Part shown: in pieces, positions 6,888 through 11,780 of the stretch
Numbering within the stretch: the stretch's first letter is position 1
Layout of the letters: every line of letters starts with the position of its first letter
Assembly (NCBI GenBank): GCA_016871135.1
Contig: VFZQ01000081.1
Span: 1-11,780, forward strand
Origin: Acidobacteriota bacterium
Lineage (GTDB): Bacteria > Acidobacteriota > Terriglobia > Bryobacterales > Bryobacteraceae
Length of the DNA stretch: 11,780 nt
Direction: 5' to 3'
Translations under genes and position numbers: made by a program
The notes under the pieces: model-generated
The model's input: the letters and a program-made list of their open reading frames with translations, nothing else
Database searches by the model: none
Told to the model about the DNA's origin: nothing

Positions 6888-7841
6888 ATGAAGGGCATTA
6901 CAGACATCCCTGGAATTCAGGTCGGTCATGCGACCGACCTGGATGGACGAACGGGCGTGACGGTTGTGTTGTGCGAGAAGGGCGCGGTGGCTGGGGTCGA
7001 TATCGGCGGATCGGCGACGGGATCGTCGGAACTGGACGTGATGAACCCGCTGCACATTACGTCATCGATCCATGCGGTGACGATGGCGGGAGGGTCGGCC
7101 TTTGGTTTGGAAGCGGCGTGCGGCGTGCGGCGGTTTCTGGAACAGCATGGCGTTGGGTTTCCGTACGGGGGATCGCGGATACCGATTGTACCGGGGATGA
7201 TTCTGTTCGATCTCGGCTTTGCGAAGCCGGGAGTGCGGCCGACGCGCGAGATGGGCGAGACGGCGGCGGCGGCGGCGACGGACGAGGCTGTTGTCGAGGG
7301 CTGCGTCGGCGCGGGCACGGGCGCGACGGTGGGGAAGTTGTTTGGGCTGGCGCGGGCGATGAAGGGCGGGATCGGCAGTTGCACGGTGCAGTGCGGCAAG
7401 GCGAAGGTGTCGGCAATTGTCGCGGTGAACGCGTTTGGCGACGTGCGAGATCCATCTTCCGGTAAGCTGGTGGCGGGGTGTAGGAAGTCGGAGAAGTCTA
7501 GGGATCTGCTCGATACGGAGAAGGCGCTGCTGGCGGGTGCGCGACGTGAGAACGCGGTTGCGCCGGCGAATACGACCTTGTGTGTGGTGGCGACCGATGC
7601 GAGGCTTTCGAAAGTTGGCGCCACGCGGTTGGCCAAGCGGGGGCAGGCGGGCGTGTTGCGGGCGCTTTCTCCTGGGCATGCGACGGTCGATGGGGATGTA
7701 GTCATCGCGATGTCGTGCGGTGAGATCGTCGAAGACGCAGATGCGTTGGGCGTGGCGGCGGCGGAGGCGATCGGGCAGTCGATTGTGCGCGCCGTGAAGG
7801 CGGCGCGGACGATGAACGGGGTGCCGGGGCTAGCGCGGTGA
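6888..7841 (+). CDS. P1 family (DmpA/S58-type) peptidase
   Basis: A 317-residue protein of peptidase family S58/P1, self-processing N-terminal-nucleophile enzymes that include DmpA L-aminopeptidase D-Ala-esterase and beta-peptidyl aminopeptidases. Family motifs are ITDIPGIQVGHATDL (4-18), AVTMAGGSAFGLEAACGV (63-80), RIPIVPGMILFDLG (97-110), VGAGTGATVGK (140-150) and NTTLCVVATDA (228-238). Self-cleavage is expected just before the Thr at 229, giving alpha and beta chains; that site is assigned by family analogy. The real substrate cannot be read from sequence, as many relatives are annotated only as P1 peptidases. No signal peptide is present, so it is probably cytoplasmic. The ATG at 6888 is preceded by no clear Shine-Dalgarno (CACCGGA). 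The gene is divergent from the mla operon (41 bp) and its end overlaps the convergent acyltransferase gene by 12 bp. Confidence 0.93.
   Translation: MKGITDIPGIQVGHATDLDGRTGVTVVLCEKGAVAGVDIGGSATGSSELDVMNPLHITSSIHAVTMAGGSAFGLEAACGVRRFLEQHGVGFPYGGSRIPIVPGMILFDLGFAKPGVRPTREMGETAAAAATDEAVVEGCVGAGTGATVGKLFGLARAMKGGIGSCTVQCGKAKVSAIVAVNAFGDVRDPSSGKLVAGCRKSEKSRDLLDTEKALLAGARRENAVAPANTTLCVVATDARLSKVGATRLAKRGQAGVLRALSPGHATVDGDVVIAMSCGEIVEDADALGVAAAEAIGQSIVRAVKAARTMNGVPGLAR
6897..6902 (-). promoter_or_regulatory. Possible -10 box (TGTAAT) for the mla operon
   Basis: Read on the minus strand, TGTAAT matches TATAAT at 5 of 6 bases and would place the transcript start near 6890, giving a leader of about 45 nt that contains the AAGGAG site. 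No good -35 is found at 16-18 nt; a TGAC core occurs only at a 21-nt spacing, inside the inverted repeat at 6918-6941. The call is tentative. Confidence 0.25.
6918..6941. repeat. Perfect 10-bp inverted repeat with 4-nt loop
   Basis: CAGGTCGGTC, ATGC, GACCGACCTG. It covers codons 11-18 of the P1 peptidase gene (QVGHATDL), a conserved family motif, so part of the symmetry could be coincidence of codon choice. It would form a strong hairpin in that mRNA 30 nt after the start codon. It also lies about 30-50 bp upstream of the proposed mla transcript start, where an operator could act. Confidence 0.8.
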
Positions 7842-8849
7842 GAACCGCGCGCGAAGCCTGAGAAACGGAGTTTCGAGATAGCGAAAGCTGAGCAGGGCGG
7901 CGGCCATCGTCATCATCAGCACGAGGAAGAAGGCCGGGAGGTCGTGCGGCTTGAGCGGTAACGACAGCGCCGAGCCCACGCGAGAAATGGAGCTGTATAG
8001 CGCCGGATGTAACAAATAGACCCCGTAGCTGACGATTCCGATTTTGGCGATGGGCGGCCATCGCAGTGGAGACGCGAGTACGTTGTCTTCGCGGATGACA
8101 CACGCGGCGACAAGCGCGGCCATCAAAAAGCCGTGAGCGGGTTGGGCGACGCGGATCAAGATCGTTCCGGCGAAAAGAAACGCCATAACGAACGCCGCGC
8201 CGCGCCGTCCGAAAACGACCCAAAGCGCCGAGAAGCCATGCGGGTTGTCCAAGACTGCGGCCAGGAGCGCGCCCCAGAAAAGTGCTGGCGAAATACGCCC
8301 GCCGGCGAACAATGCCGGCGACACGAAAGCGAGGGCTAGAGCGATCCAGGCAGCGGGGCGCCCAATCGCGGCGAGCAGCATTGGCCAAAGCAGGTAGAAC
8401 TGTTCTTCGACAGCGAGACTCCAGGTGTGGCCGAGAATGACTCCCAAGTTGTCGCTCATCCGCCAATTGCTCGTGAACGTGGCGATGTAGGGCGCGTTCG
8501 ATAGGAACTCGACGCCTCGCGGCTGATGGCGCCCAAACGCAAAAACCGCGCCGAGGTAGACGAAGAAAAGCGTGTAGTAAAGAGGGAAGATGCGCAGCGC
8601 CCGGCGTGCGTAGAAATCGCGAAGGGAGATCGATCCGGTCCTTGTACGTTCGCGAAGCAGCAGAGTTGTGATGAGAAAGCCGCTAATTGCAAAGAAGAGT
8701 TGAACGCCGGCATAGCCGAAGTGCGCGAGGAAAAGTAGGCCGGGCCCGTGGCTCCATACCACGCACAAAACCGCGATGCACCGCAGTCCGTCAAGGCAGC
8801 CGAAGCGCGACGTGCCTAGAAATGCGCCGTGCGCGGTCAAGTTCGGCAT
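7830..8849 (-). CDS. Acyltransferase family 3 (OafA/YrhL-type) membrane O-acyltransferase
   Basis: A 339-residue multispanning membrane protein of the acyltransferase-3 family, which transfers acetyl or other acyl groups to extracytoplasmic sugars such as O-antigen, exopolysaccharide or peptidoglycan. The sequence shows the R-X10-H motif (R23 to H34: LDGLRCIAVLCVVWSH), FGYAGVQLFFAISGFLIT (44-61), the R-x-x-R motif in FYARRALRIFPLYY (79-92), HTWSLAVEEQFYLLWP (141-156) and a terminal FRYLETPF (322-329). About ten hydrophobic segments fit the family. There is no SGNH domain at the C-terminus, so this is the short stand-alone form. The ATG at 8847-8849 gives the usual short N-terminus before the R-X10-H helix. 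No normally spaced Shine-Dalgarno is seen: AGAAG abuts the ATG directly. Acceptor sugar and acyl donor are unknown. Confidence 0.93.
   Translation of the reverse strand: MPNLTAHGAFLGTSRFGCLDGLRCIAVLCVVWSHGPGLLFLAHFGYAGVQLFFAISGFLITTLLLRERTRTGSISLRDFYARRALRIFPLYYTLFFVYLGAVFAFGRHQPRGVEFLSNAPYIATFTSNWRMSDNLGVILGHTWSLAVEEQFYLLWPMLLAAIGRPAAWIALALAFVSPALFAGGRISPALFWGALLAAVLDNPHGFSALWVVFGRRGAAFVMAFLFAGTILIRVAQPAHGFLMAALVAACVIREDNVLASPLRWPPIAKIGIVSYGVYLLHPALYSSISRVGSALSLPLKPHDLPAFFLVLMMTMAAALLSFRYLETPFLRLRARFSPR
7833..7850. terminator. Stem-loop across the convergent stop codons, without a T-tract
   Basis: GCGCGGT, GAGA, ACCGCGC: a perfect 7-bp stem closed on the plus strand by a GNRA-type tetraloop that includes the last bases of the peptidase TGA (7839-7841). 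It lies within the 3' ends of both convergent genes. No T-run follows on either strand, so it is not a classical intrinsic terminator; it may mark or protect the RNA 3' ends. Confidence 0.35.
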
Positions 8850-8857
8850 CTTCTGAA

Positions 8858-8868
8858 ATTGTATTGTA
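8858..8868 (-). promoter_or_regulatory. Overlapping TACAAT -10-like boxes upstream of the acyltransferase gene
   Basis: On the minus strand TACAATACAAT contains two overlapping copies of TACAAT, each 5 of 6 to the -10 consensus. Transcription from either would begin about 2-8 nt before the ATG at 8849, giving an almost leaderless mRNA, which agrees with the missing Shine-Dalgarno. No convincing -35 was found. The whole divergent gap is only 24 bp. Confidence 0.3.
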
Positions 8869-8873
8869 GGGCT

Positions 8874-11534
8874 ATGCGTTATTTTCTAGCGTTGTTTCTT
8901 CTGCTTCCTCTGTTCGGCCAGTCGAAGCGACCCGTGACATTCGCCGACTACGATGCGTGGAATCGCATTACGAGTTCGACGATTTCGAATGACGGCAAAT
9001 GGGTGGCCTACGCGTTGCAACCGCAAGTGGGCGATGGCCATGTGATCGCGCGGGAGATTGCGAGCGGTAAGGAGATTCGCGTGGCGATCGGCATGCAGCC
9101 GCCGCGGACGGACGAGGATGGAGAGAACCCGGAAGAGCGGCGCGCGCCGGCGCGGGGGCCGAAAGTTGAGTTTTCGGCCGATTCGCAGTACTTGATCGCG
9201 CAGACGTATCCGGCGAAGGGGCGGAAGCCGGCGGGGAATGGTGGAATGGCGATTTTGTCGTTGGGCAATCGCACGCAGGTGGTGATCGACGACGTGAAGA
9301 GTTTCAGCGTACCGGAGGATGGTGGCGGCGTCGTAGCGTACCTGAGCGGGAAGCGGTTGGGGATTCGCCCGCTGGATGGATCGGCGGCGCGGCTGTTTGA
9401 AGGAGTTTCGGAGTTTGCCTTGTCGCGCGATGGGGCCGTTGCCGTGGCAGCGGGCGAGGAGTTTGTGATCGCGATCGACACGGCCACTGGCGCGAAGACG
9501 GTGTTGAAGAGCGGCAAGGCGCGGTATGCGCGATTGACGTTCGACTTCGACGAGCAGCGCGTGGCGTTCTTGGCCGATGGCGCGATTTATGGCTGCCGGC
9601 GCGGCGAGAGCGCTGCGTCGGAGTGGGCGAAGGGGCCGTTTGCCGATCGTGCGGGTTTGAGCTTTACGCGCGACGGGAAAATTTTGCAGGCGGGATTGGC
9701 TTCGGCACGGCGCACGCGTCGCGGAGAAGCGCCGGCGGCCGAAGAAAAGGCGGTATTTGAGTTGTGGCATTGGAAGGACGACCGCGTTCAGACGATTCAG
9801 AAAGCGCGCGTGGCGACCGAAGGCGGACGGGCGACGCGGGTGGCGCTGCATATCGCAGATAAGAAGCTCGTCACCTTGGGCAACGAGGATGTCACCGATT
9901 TTGTTTTTGGCGAGGACAGCGGAGTTGCGCTTGGGTACGGCGACAAGGCGTATTTGCCGGCACGCGAGTTCGACGGCTCGTATCGGGATGTGTACATCGT
10001 CAATCCGGCGACGGGCGAGAAGAAACTCGCGGTGAAGAAGCTGGCGGGGATGGGCGGGGTAACGCTTTCGTCAGATGGCAAGTGGGGTGTGTACTACGAC
10101 AAGAAGGCCTGGTGGGCGCTGGACACGGCGACTGGGGCGATCAAGAATCTCGCGCCAGGGATGTCGTTTGCGAATGAGTTGAGCGACACGCCGCAGGCGC
10201 CGGGATCGAATGGTTCGGCGGGCTGGACTCGCGACGGGAAGTCGTTCCTTGTCTACGACCGCTACGACGTGTGGGCGCTTTCGCCTTCCGAATCGCCGCG
10301 GAATATTACGGGCGGCACGGGGCGGCGGACGAAGACGGTTTTCCGCGTGGTGCGTGCGCGTGTGGATCGGCGAGATCGAGGCATCGACGCGGCACAACCG
10401 TTGCTGCTCAGCGCGGTGAGCGAGACGACGCGCGATAGCGGGTTTTATCGGGTTCCATTTGCGGGCGGGGCGCCGGCGAAGTTGATCCTGGAAGCGCGCG
10501 CTTTTTCGACGCCGAAGCTTGCCAAGAATGCCGATGTCATTTTGCTCACAGCCTCGCGGTTCGATCAGTTCCCCGATTTGCAGGTGACCGATACCTCGTT
10601 CGCGAAGTTCGCAGCCGTGTCGGACGCGAATCCGCAGAAGAAGGACTTGAAATGGGGCACGGCGGAGTTAGTGTCGTACCGAACGCCGCAGGGTGTGCCG
10701 CTGCAAGGGATACTCTACAAACCCGAAGACTTCGATAAGACGAAGAAGTATCCGATGCTGGTCTACATCTACGAGCGGCTTTCGAGCGGGCTGCACACGT
10801 TCACCGATCCCGCGCCGTCGCAAAACTTGAATCGCGCGCTCTATGTTTCGAACGGGTATTTGATGCTGTATGCCGATATCGCGTATACGACCGGATACCC
10901 CGGCGACAGCGCGCTGCAGTGCGTGAGCGCGGCGGTGAAGAAGGTCGTCGATATGGGGATTGTCGATGAGAAGAAAATCGGCATACAGGGGCATAGCTGG
11001 GGCGGGTATCAGATCGCCTACATGGTGACGCGGACGAATCTATTCGCGGCGGCGTCGCCGGGCGCGCTGGTTGCGAATATGACGTCGGCCTACGACGGGA
11101 TTCGCTATGGCCCCGGCCTGCCGCGGCAATTTCAGTACGAGACCGGACAGAGCCGCATTGGCGGATCGCTGTGGCAGTATCCGACGCGGTTCATCGACAA
11201 TTCACCGATCTTCCGCGCGGACAAGGTGCAGACGCCGCTGCTGATGCTGCACAACGATCGCGACGACGCGGTGCCGTTTACGCAGGGCATCGAGTTCTTT
11301 CTGGCACTGCGAAGACTGGGCAAGGAGGTTTACTTCTTCAACTACAACGGGGAGCCGCACGGGATTCGGAAGCGCGTGAATCAGCGGGACTACGCCATTC
11401 GGCAGTTTGAGTTTTTCAATCACTTCTTGAAGGGCGCGAAGAAGCCGGCGTGGATGGAACGGGGAATTCCGTATCTCGATCGCGACAAGCCCGAGATGCA
11501 GGGGTGGCGGCCGGAGGGGGTGAGTACGAATTAG
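8874..11534 (+). CDS. Large exported S9 family serine peptidase (prolyl-oligopeptidase/DPP4-like)
   Basis: An 886-residue peptidase. The start chosen is the ATG at 8874, which opens a typical signal peptide (MRYFLALFLLLPLFGQ, then SKRPV); a GTG at 8829 would add 15 polar residues inside the divergent gene and hide the signal. Residues from about 20 to 590 are beta-propeller-like repeats (ISNDGKWVAY, FSADSQYLIA, LSSDGKWGVYY, WTRDGKSFLVY). The C-terminal alpha/beta-hydrolase has YPMLVYIYERLSSGLH, nucleophile S708 in GIQGHSWGGYQ, Asp D797 in HNDRDDAVP and His H829 in NGEPHGI, so the triad is intact. This is the long S9 type common in Bacteroidota and Acidobacteriota, distinct from the S9A enzyme at 1391-3421. 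It probably releases peptides in the periplasm. The nearest Shine-Dalgarno-like bases (AGGG, 8868-8871) are only 2 nt from the ATG. A group II intron begins 12 nt after the stop. Confidence 0.94.
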   Translation: MRYFLALFLLLPLFGQSKRPVTFADYDAWNRITSSTISNDGKWVAYALQPQVGDGHVIAREIASGKEIRVAIGMQPPRTDEDGENPEERRAPARGPKVEFSADSQYLIAQTYPAKGRKPAGNGGMAILSLGNRTQVVIDDVKSFSVPEDGGGVVAYLSGKRLGIRPLDGSAARLFEGVSEFALSRDGAVAVAAGEEFVIAIDTATGAKTVLKSGKARYARLTFDFDEQRVAFLADGAIYGCRRGESAASEWAKGPFADRAGLSFTRDGKILQAGLASARRTRRGEAPAAEEKAVFELWHWKDDRVQTIQKARVATEGGRATRVALHIADKKLVTLGNEDVTDFVFGEDSGVALGYGDKAYLPAREFDGSYRDVYIVNPATGEKKLAVKKLAGMGGVTLSSDGKWGVYYDKKAWWALDTATGAIKNLAPGMSFANELSDTPQAPGSNGSAGWTRDGKSFLVYDRYDVWALSPSESPRNITGGTGRRTKTVFRVVRARVDRRDRGIDAAQPLLLSAVSETTRDSGFYRVPFAGGAPAKLILEARAFSTPKLAKNADVILLTASRFDQFPDLQVTDTSFAKFAAVSDANPQKKDLKWGTAELVSYRTPQGVPLQGILYKPEDFDKTKKYPMLVYIYERLSSGLHTFTDPAPSQNLNRALYVSNGYLMLYADIAYTTGYPGDSALQCVSAAVKKVVDMGIVDEKKIGIQGHSWGGYQIAYMVTRTNLFAAASPGALVANMTSAYDGIRYGPGLPRQFQYETGQSRIGGSLWQYPTRFIDNSPIFRADKVQTPLLMLHNDRDDAVPFTQGIEFFLALRRLGKEVYFFNYNGEPHGIRKRVNQRDYAIRQFEFFNHFLKGAKKPAWMERGIPYLDRDKPEMQGWRPEGVSTN

Positions 11535-11546
11535 GCTTGGGGTATG

Positions 11547-11780
11547 GTGCGTCCTGAAAGACGCGTTGTTCTCGCGGGTGAAAGTCCCGTCCGGGTAAGC
11601 GCCGTAGGGCCCGGTAGCAGACTCCAGGCGGGAGGAGAGATCCGACCGTACGGAGCGGAGTGTCGAAAGCCTTTGAAAGAGAGGGAAGCAAACCAGCGGG
11701 CCGCAACAATCAGTGAACGCAATAGCCTCGTCAAATTCTCAGCCGAAAGGTGTTTGGGAGGGCCGAGCCGCTCATATCAC
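11547..11780 (+). mobile_element. Group II intron, 5' part (domain I), continuing past the window
   Basis: The segment opens with GTGCG (11547-11551), the group II 5' splice-site consensus GUGYG. A chain of stem-loops typical of domain I follows: GCGTC/GACGC (11549-11564), CGGG-TGAAAGT-CCCG (11575-11589, the common GGTGAAAGTCC element), and CCGGG/CCCGG (11591-11614) followed by TAGC. Later stretches such as GTGAACGCAA, CAGCCGAAAGG and GGGAGGGCCGA also resemble bacterial group II introns. There is no open reading frame of note here; the reverse transcriptase/maturase gene, if present, would lie beyond the edge. The element is a retromobile self-splicing RNA in the same direction as the S9 peptidase gene, inserted 12 nt after its stop, so that protein is not disturbed. 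Structural class is not assigned: domains V and VI are outside the window, and no terminator hairpin is seen directly before the insertion as class C introns prefer. Confidence 0.82.

Noticed and set aside
6874..6891. Five-codon open frame MVTPE whose TGA overlaps the P1 peptidase ATG (ATGA)
   Set aside because: It could be a leader peptide coupling unit, but it has no Shine-Dalgarno and is short enough to arise by chance.
7261..7277. CGG/GCG trinucleotide run in the P1 peptidase gene
   Set aside because: It encodes an Ala run in a GC-rich gene and is too short to suggest phase variation.
11416..11734. Minus-strand open frames at the end of the S9 gene and across the intron
   Set aside because: They are antisense to structured intron RNA and to the S9 C-terminus, with Pro/Arg/Ser-rich products and no motif.
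1..11780. CRISPR arrays, tRNA or rRNA genes, insertion sequences with terminal repeats, riboswitches
   Set aside because: I saw no spaced direct repeats, cloverleaf, rRNA stretches or transposase motifs by eye; the only mobile element recognised is the group II intron.

Overview
This GC-rich window is packed with genes and looks like a chromosomal segment of an Acidobacteriota bacterium, probably from the Solibacter/Bryobacter side. That placement is inferred from gene content (exported carboxypeptidase-regulatory-like protein, several large exported S9 peptidases, an Mla-type operon whose substrate-binding protein has a repeated C-terminal tail) and from codon use; no marker gene is present. 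Seven complete genes and one 5'-truncated gene fill almost all of the first 11.5 kb. The two divergent gaps are only 41 and 24 bp, and both convergent junctions overlap.

Layout. Bases 1-1394 (+) hold the 3' part of an exported carboxypeptidase-regulatory-like (beta-sandwich) protein carrying an apparent one-base frameshift near base 210. It ends tail to tail, with a 4-bp overlap, against a five-gene minus-strand operon that reads from 6846 down to 1391: MlaE-like permease, MlaF-like ATPase, MlaD-like MCE protein, ChbG/HpnK (YdjC) family deacetylase, and exported prolyl oligopeptidase. The junctions are a 1-nt overlap, a 5-nt gap and two 4-nt overlaps, so the genes are almost certainly co-transcribed and probably translationally coupled. 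Divergent from this operon is a P1 (DmpA/S58) family peptidase (6888-7841, +). Its 3' end overlaps by 12 bp a convergent acyltransferase-3 membrane protein (7830-8849, -). That gene is in turn divergent from an 886-residue exported S9 peptidase (8874-11534, +). From 11547 to the window end lies the 5' part of a group II intron in the same orientation as the S9 gene, starting 12 nt after its stop codon.

How the genes may work together. MlaE, MlaF and MlaD are the inner-membrane core of a lipid transporter that exchanges phospholipids or related lipids between inner and outer membrane. MlaA, MlaB and MlaC are not in the window. The attached ChbG/HpnK deacetylase belongs to a family that includes the hopanoid-cluster protein HpnK, so the operon could combine lipid transport with modification of a sugar- or hopanoid-linked substrate; this is inference from gene order. 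The three peptidases and the O-acyltransferase fit scavenging and envelope metabolism but have no shown functional link.

Points most worth a second look are: the MlaF-like ATPase has Ser instead of the Walker B catalytic Glu and carries an extra segment after its switch His; the MlaD-like tail has five 34-38 residue repeats; a perfect 10-bp inverted repeat sits at the start of the P1 peptidase gene, where the divergent mla promoter must lie; stem-loops lie at both convergent gene ends; and a group II intron begins at the window edge. I did not find a clearly unprecedented defence or mobile system.
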